DNA of 35,271 nucleotides from Sphingobium arseniciresistens (GTDB lineage Bacteria; Pseudomonadota; Alphaproteobacteria; Sphingomonadales; Sphingomonadaceae), in NCBI GenBank assembly GCA_029167225.1, contig JARFNK010000037.1, positions 1-35,271 on the forward strand. Direction: 5' to 3'. The stretch's first letter is position 1. Every line of letters starts with the position of its first letter. Below are positions 27,086 to 35,271 of this stretch, one piece after another. A program made the translations under genes and the position numbers. The notes beneath the pieces were generated by a model. The model was given only the letters and a program-made list of their open reading frames with translations, did not search any database and was not told the DNA's origin.

Positions 27086-27958
27086 ATGGTCCGCCCGCAT
27101 CTTCCCCTGAACGCCCTGCGTGCCTTCGAGGCCTCTGCCCGGCACCTGTCTTTCACCCGCGCCGCGATAGAGCTGTGCGTCACGCAGGCGGCGGTCAGCC
27201 ATCAGGTGAAGGCGCTGGAGGCGCGGATGGGCGTGCCGCTGTTCCGCCGCCTGCCGCGCGGGCTGGCGCTCACCGACGAGGGGCTCGCGCTGCTCCCCGC
27301 GCTGGCCGACAGCTTCGACAGGATCGGCGATCTCATCGAGCAGATCGGCGGGGGCAAGGTGCGACAGGTGCTGTCGGTCGCCAGCGTCGGCACCTTCGCT
27401 ACCGGCTGGTTGCTGCCGCGCCTGCCCGATTTCCTCGCCGCGCAGCCATGGGTGGACCTGCGGCTGTTCACCAACAACAACCGGGTCGACCTTGCCGGCG
27501 AGGGGCTCGACATGGCGATCCGCTTCGGCGACGGCGCATGGCACGGCACGCAGGCGAGCCTGCTGATGGAAAGTGCGCTCACCCCCGTCTGCACGCCCGC
27601 GCTGGCCGCCGCGCTCGGCGATCCGCGCGACCTGCTGCGCCTGCCGCTGCTCCGCTCCTATCGCGCCGACGAATGGCCGCGCTGGTTCGCCGCCGCCGGC
27701 ATCGACGCGCCGCCGGTGCGCGGGATCGTGTTCGACAGTTCGATCACCATGGCGCAGGCAGCGATGCAGGGGGCGGGCGTCGCGCTGCTCCCCGCCGCGA
27801 TGTTCGCGCGGGAGCTAGAACGCGGCGCGCTCGTCCGCCCCTTCGCGCCGGAGGCCCGCACCGGCGCCTATTGGCTGACCCGGCTCAAGTCGCGTCTGCC
27901 GACGGCGGCGATGGAGGCGTTCGCGGCATGGCTGGAGGGCGAGGCGGCGGGTGGTTAG
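27086..27958 (+). CDS. AmpR-like LysR-family regulator
   Basis: Predicted activator/repressor of the divergent beta-lactamase gene. The 290-aa protein has the LTTR HTH domain with AmpR-like wording: LPLNALRAFEASARHLSFTRAAIELCVTQAAVSHQVKALE, then LFRRLPRGLALTDEGLALLPALADSFDRI. The effector domain follows (VASVGTFATGWLLPRLPDF, GLDMAIRFGDG). In enterobacteria and Pseudomonas AmpR senses cell-wall muropeptides, and this protein shares length and N-terminal motifs with it; the same control is inferred. GGGGTAGAC precedes ATG 27086. Confidence 0.93.
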   Translation: MVRPHLPLNALRAFEASARHLSFTRAAIELCVTQAAVSHQVKALEARMGVPLFRRLPRGLALTDEGLALLPALADSFDRIGDLIEQIGGGKVRQVLSVASVGTFATGWLLPRLPDFLAAQPWVDLRLFTNNNRVDLAGEGLDMAIRFGDGAWHGTQASLLMESALTPVCTPALAAALGDPRDLLRLPLLRSYRADEWPRWFAAAGIDAPPVRGIVFDSSITMAQAAMQGAGVALLPAAMFARELERGALVRPFAPEARTGAYWLTRLKSRLPTAAMEAFAAWLEGEAAGG

Positions 27959-28042
27959 GCGCGAAGAGACCAGGCACATACCCGATGGGCGGGCGATCAA
28001 CGGCAAAAGCGAGGGAGCAGGCAAGGGCTAAAGCCCAACTAT

Positions 28043-28131
28043 CGTCATCCTGAACCTGTTTCAGGATCCATTCTGCCTCTTGGCATTGTCGCCTGGGGAG
28101 GGAGGGATGCTGAAACATATTCAGCATGACG
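28043..28131. repeat. REP-like inverted repeat pair
   Basis: Two 25-bp arms at 28043-28067 and 28107-28131 are reverse complements with about four mismatches, and each arm is itself near-palindromic (TCCTGAAC..GTTTCAGGA; GCTGAAAC..ATTCAGC). This 'CGTCATCCTGAA..TTCAGGAT' form is a dispersed repeat familiar from sphingomonad-type genomes. It lies between two convergent genes and may act as a bidirectional transcription stop. Confidence 0.6.
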
Positions 28132-28209
28132 AACATGACGAAGACGAGTGGCGACAAAAAAAGCGCCAGATCAGACGAAACGGCCGACCTTCGCCGGAAC
28201 CGTCCCCGC

Positions 28210-28932
28210 TCAGTTCACGACGATGCAGCTTTCGCCCGCGACCTTCAGCTTGCCGCAGATCGCCGGCGCCTGTCCACCGGCGGTCGCGCGCAGGCGGTGC
28301 AGGGTGGTGCCGCCCACCTCGACGCTTTCCACCGACATGGCGAGCGGGGCGAGATAGGTGAAGCGGGCCGAGAGCTTCTTCCACGCATCCTTCGCGCCCG
28401 CCGCGCTGCCATAGGCGCCAAGCTGGATCATCGCGCCGGCGGACGAAGCCGTCGCGGCCTTGGGCGTGGCGGCGGCCTTGCGGGTGGCGTCGGCCACGGG
28501 CGCGCTCACCTTGCTCGCGGGCTTGGCGACGGCAGCGGCATCAGCCGCCTTGGTCGAGGCCGCCTTGCCCACCACCGGCGCTTCCGGCACGCGGGAGGGG
28601 TCGATGCGGATGTCGCGCTCCACGCCTTCGCTGGCGGCGAAACTGGCATCGCCCTCACCCGCGAATTTCTTCGCGTCCGCCTCGTTCGCCGGGATCTTGT
28701 AGTCGCCCTGCGGCGCCGCGATCAGTTCGCCCGCGCCGTCGCCCCCGCCGGCGCGCTGCTTGAACCACCACACGGCGCCGCCCACGAACCCGATCACCGC
28801 CAGAACGACAAGCAGGATGGCCAGCAGCTTGATCGGCGACACGCCTTCCGTCTCATATGCGGTCTCCGCGGGTTCAAGCCAGGGGAGACGATCGTCGTCC
28901 TCCAGATCCAGCCCGCGCGCATATTCCGACAT
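28210..28932 (-). CDS. SPOR-domain membrane protein
   Basis: Predicted inner-membrane protein that binds denuded peptidoglycan at the division site through a C-terminal SPOR domain. The 240-aa protein has an acidic cytoplasmic start (about 1-30), one transmembrane helix at about 35-56 (LLAILLVVLAVIGFVGGAVWWF), a long alanine/lysine/proline-rich periplasmic linker and a SPOR domain at about 165-240 (AMIQLGAYGSAAGAKDAWKKL ... HRLRATAGGQ, ending in AICGKLK). It follows argS by 13 bp on the same strand, a pairing often seen in sphingomonads. Confidence 0.88.
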   Translation of the reverse strand: MSEYARGLDLEDDDRLPWLEPAETAYETEGVSPIKLLAILLVVLAVIGFVGGAVWWFKQRAGGGDGAGELIAAPQGDYKIPANEADAKKFAGEGDASFAASEGVERDIRIDPSRVPEAPVVGKAASTKAADAAAVAKPASKVSAPVADATRKAAATPKAATASSAGAMIQLGAYGSAAGAKDAWKKLSARFTYLAPLAMSVESVEVGGTTLHRLRATAGGQAPAICGKLKVAGESCIVVN

Positions 28933-28945
28933 TAACTCGCTCCGA

Positions 28946-30673
28946 TCATTGCATCTCGGTCAGTGCTGTGACCCCCATCAGCGCCAGTCCGTTGCGGATG
29001 ATCTGCCCGATTCCACGGCTTAAGAAAAGGCGTGCAGAAGTGGTATCCGGATCGTTAACCACGATGACACGCAGCTCCGGCCTGTCGTTTCCCATGTTCC
29101 ACCAGCCATGGAAATCAGCAGCCAAGTCATTGAGATAAAAGGCGATACGGTGGGGTTCACGGCTCTGCGCAGCAGCCTCTACGATACGGGGGAACTGGGC
29201 TGCCCGCTTGACCAGTTCCAGCTCCACCGTCCCAAGCAGGGACAGGTCCGGCGCAGGAAGATCGATCCCCGCCTCTTCCGCGCGCCGACCGAGCGAGGAA
29301 ATCCGCGCATTGGCATACTGCACATAGAAGACCGGATTGTCCTTCGAGGCTTCCACGACCTTGGCGAAGTCGAAATCCATCTGCGCGTCGGCCTTGCGCG
29401 TGAGCATGGTGAAACGCACGACATCCTTGCCCACTTCGCGCACGACATCTGCGAGCGTGACGAAATTGCCCGCCCGCTTCGACATCTTCACCGGCTCGCC
29501 ATCGCGCAGTAGGCGGACCATCTGGATCAGCTTCACGTCGAAACGCGCCTTGCCCTCGGTCAGCGCGGCGACGGCTGCCTGGATGCGCTTGACGGTGCCG
29601 GCATGGTCGGCGCCCCAGATGTCGATCAGTTGGTCGGCGGTCTGCGCCTTCTGGTAATGATAGGCCATGTCGGCGCCGAAATAGGTCCAGCCGCCGTTCG
29701 ACTTCTTGATCGGCCGGTCCTGGTCGTCACCGAACTTCGTCGAGCGGAACAGCGGCAGCTCCACCGGCTCCCAGTCGTCGGGCACTTCGCCCTTGGGCGC
29801 TTCCAGCACACCGTCATAGACGAGATCGTGCGCGCGCAGCCAAGCCTCGGCCGCCTCCGGCTTGCCCGCCGCCTGCAGCTCCGCTTCCGACGAGAAGATG
29901 TCGTGATGGATGCCCAGCAGGGCAAGATCCTCGCGGATCATCTCCATCATCTTGGCGACGGCCTTGCCCCGGAACAGCGCCAGCCATTCGCTCTCCGGCG
30001 CACCGACATAGCGGTCGCCAAACTCCGTCGCGAGCGCCTGCCCTACCGGCACCAGATAGTCGCCCGGATACAGCCCCTCGGGGATCGCGCCAACATCCTC
30101 GCCCAGCGCCTCGCGGTAGCGCAGGTGCGCCGACCGGGCGAGCACGTCCACCTGACCGCCCGCGTCGTTGATATAATATTCGCGGATCACCTTGTGCCCG
30201 ACATATTCGAGCAGCGTCGCCAGCGCGTCGCCCACAACCGCACCCCGGCAATGGCCCATATGCATGGGGCCGGTGGGGTTGGCGGAGACATATTCGACAT
30301 TGACGGTGGTGCCGGCGCCGATGTCCGACCGGCCGTAATCGTCGCCCTCGGCATGGATGGCGGCCAGTTCCGCGCGCCAGGTCGAATCCGTCAGGGTCAT
30401 GTTGATGAAGCCGGGGCCGGCGATCGCGACCGATTCCACCTCGGGCAATGCCTGCAGCCCGGCGGCGAGCTTTTCGGCGAGCGCGCGCGGATTGGTGCCG
30501 GCGGGCTTGGCCAGCACCATCGCGGCGTTGGTGGCCAGGTCGCCATGACTGGGGTCGCGGGGCGGCTCCACCGTCACCGCCTTGCGCGCGAGCCCGGCAG
30601 GCAGGTCGCCGGCCGCGACAAGCTGGTCGAGCACCGTATCGAGATGAGCCGCAAAGCTGGCGTAAAGAGTCAC
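28946..30673 (-). CDS. argS: Arginyl-tRNA synthetase
   Basis: Charges tRNA-Arg with arginine in the cytoplasm (class I synthetase). The 575-aa protein has the N-terminal Add-1 domain, the HIGH-type signature as HMGH within VSANPTGPMHMGHCRGA (about 131-147), YINDAGGQ, the arginine-site WTYFGADMAYH, and KMSKRAG as the KMSKS loop near residue 398. The C-terminal anticodon-binding domain ends with LALMGVTALTEMQ, close to the family LG(V/L)x-x-x-x-xM ending. It leads a two-gene unit with the SPOR protein. Confidence 0.97.
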   Translation of the reverse strand: MTLYASFAAHLDTVLDQLVAAGDLPAGLARKAVTVEPPRDPSHGDLATNAAMVLAKPAGTNPRALAEKLAAGLQALPEVESVAIAGPGFINMTLTDSTWRAELAAIHAEGDDYGRSDIGAGTTVNVEYVSANPTGPMHMGHCRGAVVGDALATLLEYVGHKVIREYYINDAGGQVDVLARSAHLRYREALGEDVGAIPEGLYPGDYLVPVGQALATEFGDRYVGAPESEWLALFRGKAVAKMMEMIREDLALLGIHHDIFSSEAELQAAGKPEAAEAWLRAHDLVYDGVLEAPKGEVPDDWEPVELPLFRSTKFGDDQDRPIKKSNGGWTYFGADMAYHYQKAQTADQLIDIWGADHAGTVKRIQAAVAALTEGKARFDVKLIQMVRLLRDGEPVKMSKRAGNFVTLADVVREVGKDVVRFTMLTRKADAQMDFDFAKVVEASKDNPVFYVQYANARISSLGRRAEEAGIDLPAPDLSLLGTVELELVKRAAQFPRIVEAAAQSREPHRIAFYLNDLAADFHGWWNMGNDRPELRVIVVNDPDTTSARLFLSRGIGQIIRNGLALMGVTALTEMQ

Positions 30674-30806
30674 TGGTCAGTCCCCAAGGTCATGCAGAAA
30701 AGGCGGCACGCAGCCGCGCGTGACGAAGGCCCTTAGCGCCTTCCCATGCAAAAGTGCAGTCCTGATACGCATGCCCGCCCCACAGGGTCAGGGCATCACG
30801 CGGCCA

Positions 30807-31469
30807 TCAGCGCGTGGCGTTATACTTCAGCTGGTCCTGCGTCAGGTTGAAGCCGACGAGCAGTTCGAAGCTGGTCCGCTGCAGCGCGGCTTTCACCTCC
30901 GGCTCCGCGAACGGATCGACGGCGGCATCGGCATCGCCCGGCTTGCGCTTGCGGTTGAGGCGCTGGAGCAGTTCGGGCGGCAGCGATGCGACGTCGCGAT
31001 CGACATAGGACGCGGCCTTCGCCGTCGCCGATGCGCGCAGTTCGCCCGGCGCGAAATTCAGCGTCACCTGGCCGATCCGCTTCGCGACGACGCTGGTGCC
31101 GCCACGAACGACGGTGGAGAAGAAGGGCAGCGTCACCTGGCGCGCGGCGGTGGCGTCGGTACGGCGGGCCTGCACCTCGAAGGTCGCCTCGGTATAGAAT
31201 TGCGGGCCGCTTTCGGCGCAGGTGGAGCGCAGTTTCGTCATGTTGGCGACCACGTCCAGCGCGGCGGCATCGGTGCGGCCGGGCGCGGTGAACAGCGTGA
31301 CATCGCCGGTATAGGCGGGAATCGCCGCCGTCGGGCAGGAGGAACGCACGGCCACGATGCCGCCGGTCGCATCGATCTCACCCTTGCGCGAGCAACCGGC
31401 GAGCGCAGCGAGAATGGCGAGGGCGAGAAGAGGCTTGGCAGCGGTCGAAGTGGTGATCGGCACGGGCAT
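30807..31469 (-). CDS. Predicted lipoprotein, function unknown
   Basis: A 220-aa protein with a type II signal peptide: hydrophobic LLALAILAALAGC with Cys26 as the lipidation site. The rest looks like a periplasmic beta-rich domain (VTLFTAPGRTDAAALDVVANM, ATFEVQARRTDATAARQVTLPFFSTVVRGG) followed by a basic helix (LNRKRKPGD). No catalytic motif is seen and no named family is claimed, although proteins of this kind are widespread in sphingomonads. It is divergent from ispH and follows argS, from which it is separated by 133 bp on the same strand. Confidence 0.82.
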   Translation of the reverse strand: MPVPITTSTAAKPLLALAILAALAGCSRKGEIDATGGIVAVRSSCPTAAIPAYTGDVTLFTAPGRTDAAALDVVANMTKLRSTCAESGPQFYTEATFEVQARRTDATAARQVTLPFFSTVVRGGTSVVAKRIGQVTLNFAPGELRASATAKAASYVDRDVASLPPELLQRLNRKRKPGDADAAVDPFAEPEVKAALQRTSFELLVGFNLTQDQLKYNATR

Positions 31470-31659
31470 TCCTTGAAAACAGGTCCGCGCTTCTTATCCC
31501 TCCCCTCCGGAAGGCGCAACCGAAAGCGCGGCGGGGGGATTTGGACTACGGCGAAGGCCGCCGCCCAGCCGCTTTTCGCCACCCGCCTCGCCCCAAATCT
31601 CGCCGCGCATGTTCACCCCATCTTGTGGTCGCCGCCATTGGTCCGTAGAGCATCAGCCC

Positions 31660-32646
31660 ATGACCGACGCCCCCGAAAAACCGCCGCTCACCCTTTTGAT
31701 CGCCGCCCCGCGCGGCTTTTGCGCTGGGGTGGACCGTGCCATCGTGATCGTCGAGCGCGCGATCGAGCGCTATGGCGCGCCGGTCTATGTCCGCCATGAA
31801 ATCGTCCACAACAAATATGTGGTCGACACGCTGCGCGCCAAGGGCGCGGTATTCGTGGAGGAACTGGACCAGGTTCCGGACGGCGTGCCAGTGGTCTTTT
31901 CCGCCCATGGCGTGCCCAAGGCGGTGCCGCACAAGGCGGCCGAGCGCGGCCTTTCCTATCTGGACGCGACCTGCCCGCTGGTGTCGAAGGTCCATCGCCA
32001 GGCCGAACGGCAGGTCGAGGCCGGGCGCCATATCGCCTTCATCGGCCACCGGGGCCATCCCGAGGTGATCGGCACCTTCGGCCAGGTGCCCGAAGGCACG
32101 ATCAGCCTGATCGAGACAGTCGAGGATGTGGAGGCGTTCACACCCGCCGACCCGGAAAATCTCGCCTTCCTTACCCAGACCACATTGTCGGTCGACGATA
32201 CCGCCGCCGTGGTCGCCGCGCTGCAACAGCGCTTCCCCAGCATCGTCGCACCCAAGGGCGAGGACATCTGCTACGCCACGTCCAACCGGCAGGCGGCGGT
32301 CAAGGCGATCGCGGCCTCCTGCGACGCGATGCTGGTGATCGGCGCGCCCAACAGCTCCAACTCGCTGCGATTGGTGGAAGTCGCCGCGCGCGCGGGAACA
32401 GCCGCCCGGCTCATCCAGCGCGCCGATGACATCGACCTCGGGTGGCTCGCAGGCGTCACGACGCTTGGCATCACCGCCGGGGCGTCTGCCCCCGAAGTGC
32501 TGGTCCGCGAAGTCGTGGCCCGCCTGGGCGAAGTCTATGCCATTGAAGAGCGCGAGGTAGAGACGGCCCGCGAAACTGTATCCTTCAAGCTTCCGCGCGA
32601 GCTGGAACATGGATTGGGGCAGGCCCGCGAGATGGAACAGGGCTGA
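31660..32646 (+). CDS. ispH: 4-hydroxy-3-methylbut-2-enyl diphosphate reductase
   Basis: Last enzyme of the MEP pathway: reduces HMBPP to IPP and DMAPP with a [4Fe-4S] cluster. The 328-aa protein has the three cluster cysteines in [11 protein letters not shown] (C21), [12 protein letters not shown] and [11 protein letters not shown]. The substrate histidines are in [18 protein letters not shown] and GHRGHPEV, and [11 protein letters not shown] and [11 protein letters not shown] are standard. ATG 31660 is chosen as the family start. It is 4 bp before thrB, in the common alphaproteobacterial ispH-thrB-rnhA order. Confidence 0.96.
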   Translation: MTDAPEKPPLTLLIAAPRGFCAGVDRAIVIVERAIERYGAPVYVRHEIVHNKYVVDTLRAKGAVFVEELDQVPDGVPVVFSAHGVPKAVPHKAAERGLSYLDATCPLVSKVHRQAERQVEAGRHIAFIGHRGHPEVIGTFGQVPEGTISLIETVEDVEAFTPADPENLAFLTQTTLSVDDTAAVVAALQQRFPSIVAPKGEDICYATSNRQAAVKAIAASCDAMLVIGAPNSSNSLRLVEVAARAGTAARLIQRADDIDLGWLAGVTTLGITAGASAPEVLVREVVARLGEVYAIEEREVETARETVSFKLPRELEHGLGQAREMEQG

Positions 32647-32650
32647 TCCC

Positions 32651-33628
32651 ATGGCCGTCTATACGCATGTGCCGGCGGAAGAGATCGCCGCGTTTCTCGC
32701 GCGCTATGGCGTTGGCGATCTCGTGTCGGCCAAGGGCATTGCCGAGGGGGTGGAGAACAGTAATTACCTGCTCACCACGACCGGCGCCGATGGCAATGGC
32801 GCACGCTTCATCCTGACGCTGTACGAAAAACGGGTGGACGTGGGCGACCTGCCCTTCTTCATGGACCTGCTCGATCATCTGGGCGCGCGCGGGTGCCGGG
32901 TGCCCCGCTTCATCCCCGACCTTGCCGGCACCCGCCTGCAGGAACTGAGTGGCCGCCCCGCCTGCCTGATCGAGTTTCTCACCGGCATTTCGGTGACGGA
33001 ACCGACCCCGGCGCAGACCCGCGCCGCCGGCGAGGCGCTGGGCGAACTGCATCGCGCGTCTACGGATTTCAAAGGCGTGCGCCCCAATGCGCTGGACTTT
33101 GCCGGCTGGCATGGGCTGGCGGCGAAATGCGGCGACGGGCTGGACGAGATCGCGCCGGGCCTGGCCGCCCGTGTCACCGATGAGCTGGCCTGGCTGGACG
33201 CGCACTGGCCCGCCGACCTGCCGGTCGCGACCATCCATGCGGACCTGTTCCCCGACAATGTGCTGATGCTGGGCGACAGCGTGACCGGCCTGATCGACTT
33301 TTATTTCAGCTGCACGGACATCCGCGCCTATGACCTTGCCGTCACCCATACGGCATGGTGCTTCACCAATGACGGCAGCGCCTATCATGCCGACCGCGCC
33401 GCCGCGCTGGTCGCGGGCTATGACAGCGCCTTCGGGCTGGGCGATGCCGAGCGGGCGGGCTTTCAGGCTCTGTGCCGTGGGGCGGCGCTGCGCTTCCTGC
33501 TGACCCGCGCCTATGACTGGATCAACACGCCCGCCGACGCGCTGGTGACGCGCAAGGATCCCCTCGCCTTCCTGCGCCGGCTGGATTTCTATGCCGCCGC
33601 CCGGCCCGTGGAGCTGCTCGGCGCATGA
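32651..33628 (+). CDS. thrB: Homoserine kinase (APH-fold type)
   Basis: Phosphorylates L-homoserine with ATP on the threonine pathway. The 325-aa protein is of the aminoglycoside-phosphotransferase-like class found in alphaproteobacteria and Pseudomonas, not the GHMP class. Motifs include the start [32 protein letters not shown], the ATP lysine region [10 protein letters not shown], Brenner-type [13 protein letters not shown] with catalytic Asp, and metal-binding IDFYFSC. It overlaps rnhA by 4 bp (ATGA) and follows ispH by 4 bp. Confidence 0.95.
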   Translation: MAVYTHVPAEEIAAFLARYGVGDLVSAKGIAEGVENSNYLLTTTGADGNGARFILTLYEKRVDVGDLPFFMDLLDHLGARGCRVPRFIPDLAGTRLQELSGRPACLIEFLTGISVTEPTPAQTRAAGEALGELHRASTDFKGVRPNALDFAGWHGLAAKCGDGLDEIAPGLAARVTDELAWLDAHWPADLPVATIHADLFPDNVLMLGDSVTGLIDFYFSCTDIRAYDLAVTHTAWCFTNDGSAYHADRAAALVAGYDSAFGLGDAERAGFQALCRGAALRFLLTRAYDWINTPADALVTRKDPLAFLRRLDFYAAARPVELLGA

Positions 33629-34071
33629 GCGAGCTCACGACGGTAGAGATTTTCACAGACGGCGCATGCAAGGGCAATCCCGGACCCGGCGGCTGGGGCG
33701 CGGTGATCCGTTCGGGCGAGCATGAGAAGGAGCTTTCCGGCGGCGAGGCGCAGACGACCAATAACCGCATGGAGCTGAAGGCCGCGATCGAGGGGCTGAA
33801 TGCGCTGAAGCGCCCCTGTCACGTCATCCTGTCCACCGACAGCAATTATGTGAAGGACGGCATCACCAAGTGGATCTTCGGCTGGCAGAAGAACGGCTGG
33901 AAGACGGCGGACAAGAAGCCCGTGAAGAATGCCGAACTGTGGCAGGCGCTGCTGGCGGCGGTGAAGCCCCATCGCATCGAGTGGAAATGGGTGAAGGGCC
34001 ATTCGGGCCACCCGGAAAACGACCGCGCCGACGCACTCGCGAGCAATGCGGCGGAGAGCTTCCGGCGATAG
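33625..34071 (+). CDS. rnhA: Ribonuclease HI
   Basis: Cuts the RNA strand of RNA-DNA hybrids. The 148-aa protein has the family length and the DEDD metal-binding residues: D12 in [17 protein letters not shown], Glu in [13 protein letters not shown], Asp in [12 protein letters not shown] and Asp in NDRADALA. The basic handle ([16 protein letters not shown]) and KGHSGHPEN loop are present. It is the third gene of ispH-thrB-rnhA with an ATGA overlap at its start. Confidence 0.97.
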   Translation: MSELTTVEIFTDGACKGNPGPGGWGAVIRSGEHEKELSGGEAQTTNNRMELKAAIEGLNALKRPCHVILSTDSNYVKDGITKWIFGWQKNGWKTADKKPVKNAELWQALLAAVKPHRIEWKWVKGHSGHPENDRADALASNAAESFRR

Positions 34072-34211
34072 GTTTTTGCAGAGGCTGGAACGACTTGCCG
34101 GCCCAAGGCAGCGCCGAAAATCAAAATCGTGCGCGCCGGCGGTTGCCTGTTGCGCTCGCAATATCCCACGTTATGACACCCAATTCCAGTAAGTGCTTGG
34201 GACTTTTTGAG

Positions 34212-35135
34212 ATGACAGCGATTGCTTTGGGTCTGGTGGGCATCGGCAAGATCGCGCTCGACCAGCATGTGCCGGCGCTGGCCCGCAGCGAAGATTTTTC
34301 CCTGGCGGCGACCGCCAGCCGCTCCCACAGCATCGAGGGAATCACGGCGTACAAGAGCGTCGAGGAACTGCTCGCAGCAGAACCCGGCATCACCGCCATC
34401 TCGCTCTGCATGCCGCCCGAGCCGCGCTATGCCGCCGCCTGCGCCGCGATCGCCGCGGGCCGCCATGTGATGCTCGAAAAGCCGCCCGGCGCGACGCTGA
34501 GCGAAGTGGAAGATCTGGCGCAGCGCGCGGCCCAACGTGGTGTCACGCTGTTCACGACCTGGCATTCGCGCGAGGCACCCGGCGTCGCCACCGCAAAGGC
34601 CTGGCTGGCCAGCCGCCGGATCGGCAAGGTGCATATCACCTGGAAGGAAGACATCCGCAAATGGCATCCCGGCCAGGAGTGGATCCTGGAGGCCGGCGGC
34701 TTCGGCGTCTTCGATCCCGGCATCAACGCCCTGTCGATCCTGACCGCTATCCTGCCCCGCGGCCCCATCCTGCGGGCTGCCAGGCTCGAAATCCCCGAAG
34801 GCCGCGCCTGCCCGATCGCGGCGCAGCTTTCCATGCAGATGGACGATTGCGCGATCACCGCCGATTTCGATTTCCTCCAGACCGGCCCGCAAAGCTGGGA
34901 CATCGATGTCGAGACCGACGACGGCACGCTGCGCCTCAGCCACGGCGGCGCGACCCTGTTGATCGACGGCGTGCAGCAGGAACTGGAGGCCGAGCGCGAA
35001 TATGGCCGGCTGTACGACCGCTTCGCCGCACTCGTCCGCCAAGGTGAGAGCGATGTGGATGTCGCCCCGCTGCGCCTGATCGCCGACGCCATGATGCTGG
35101 GCGAGCGGACGGTCGTGGAGCCGTTCGCCTTCTAG
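34212..35135 (+). CDS. Gfo/Idh/MocA-family oxidoreductase, probably D-galactose 1-dehydrogenase
   Basis: NAD(P)-dependent dehydrogenase. The 307-aa protein has an N-terminal Rossmann domain (LGLVGIGKIALDQHVPAL), the family EKPPG motif (MLEKPPGATLSEVEDLAQ) near residue 95, and a C-terminal alpha/beta domain with WKEDIRKWHPGQEWI and GGFGVFDPGINALSI, where the Asp and Asn are near the usual catalytic region. This wording matches L-arabinose / D-galactose 1-dehydrogenases of oxidative sugar pathways (De Ley-Doudoroff). Substrate assignment is by resemblance only. ATG 34212 is chosen; ATG 34173 in frame would add 13 residues. Confidence 0.82.
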   Translation: MTAIALGLVGIGKIALDQHVPALARSEDFSLAATASRSHSIEGITAYKSVEELLAAEPGITAISLCMPPEPRYAAACAAIAAGRHVMLEKPPGATLSEVEDLAQRAAQRGVTLFTTWHSREAPGVATAKAWLASRRIGKVHITWKEDIRKWHPGQEWILEAGGFGVFDPGINALSILTAILPRGPILRAARLEIPEGRACPIAAQLSMQMDDCAITADFDFLQTGPQSWDIDVETDDGTLRLSHGGATLLIDGVQQELEAEREYGRLYDRFAALVRQGESDVDVAPLRLIADAMMLGERTVVEPFAF

Positions 35136-35138
35136 AGC

Positions 35139-35178
35139 ATTTTCCAAGCAGACGGAATCAGCCGCTGGCTCGGAAAAT
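35139..35178. terminator. Hairpin repeat after the Gfo/Idh/MocA gene
   Basis: Arms ATTTTCCAAGC (35139-35149) and GCTCGGAAAAT (35168-35178) pair over 11 bp with one G-U type mismatch. The form 'AGAGCATTTTCC...GGAAAAT' right after a stop codon is a dispersed repeat of alphaproteobacteria and likely marks the transcript end. Confidence 0.5.
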
Positions 35179-35271
35179 ACGGTAAACCAAAAGCTTAGAC
35201 TCATATCCGATCAGGCCTGCACATATCCGGAATGTCGTAGGTAATTTGAGTATTCGGTAGGCTTGAACTTT

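Noticed and set aside
29603-30736. A 377-codon plus-strand frame
   Set aside because: Antisense to argS, which is certain from its HMGH and KMSKR motifs.

Overview
The window reads as chromosomal DNA of a high-GC alphaproteobacterium, most likely a sphingomonad (Sphingobium, Sphingomonas or Novosphingobium type). This rests on gene content and protein style: a blue-light LOV-HTH regulator, an ATP12 F1-ATPase chaperone, an alphaproteobacterial-type homoserine kinase, and a B3 beta-lactamase with an AmpR-like partner. It also rests on a coding bias strongly towards G/C third positions. No rRNA or tRNA gene was seen. The species is inferred, not proven.

Region 1 (143-10600) is an exopolysaccharide locus. 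A long minus-strand run reads gmd, GDP-L-fucose synthase, a GT4 glycosyltransferase, a secreted GH16 glycanase, an O-antigen-polymerase-like membrane protein, a WcaF-like acetyltransferase and a second GT4 enzyme. A 381-bp divergent promoter region separates it from a plus-strand pair: a WcaI-like glycosyltransferase, preceded by a possible coupled 32-aa ORF, and a second polymerase/ligase of the Wzy_C type. Together they look able to make GDP-L-fucose, assemble and acetylate a fucose-containing repeat unit, polymerise it, and trim it outside the cell. No flippase, priming transferase or export channel lies in the window.

Region 2 (10622-18717) holds alanine dehydrogenase, a 30-aa small membrane ORF, and a complete tripartite RND efflux operon (adaptor, pump, outer-membrane channel). 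The operon is divergent from a TetR repressor, with a perfect 20-bp palindrome between them.

Region 3 (18884-21576) is the most unusual. A short-chain dehydrogenase is followed by a 141-bp MITE-like element flanked by TA. The right TA of the element forms part of the stop codon of a LOV-HTH photoreceptor gene. Divergent from the photoreceptor is a GTP cyclohydrolase I homologue that has lost the zinc ligands but keeps the guanine-binding glutamate position. A small two-helix membrane protein follows.

Region 4 (21614-25771, minus) is a tightly coupled operon: crcB, RluA-type pseudouridine synthase with a disordered basic N-terminal tail, PaiB-like flavin protein, HAD phosphatase, small membrane protein, ATP12 chaperone. 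Region 5 (25895-27958) has a hairpin-rich spacer, then a subclass B3 metallo-beta-lactamase divergent from an AmpR-like LysR regulator. Region 6 (28210-35135) is mainly housekeeping: SPOR protein, argS, a lipoprotein, ispH-thrB-rnhA, and a Gfo/Idh/MocA oxidoreductase that may be D-galactose 1-dehydrogenase.
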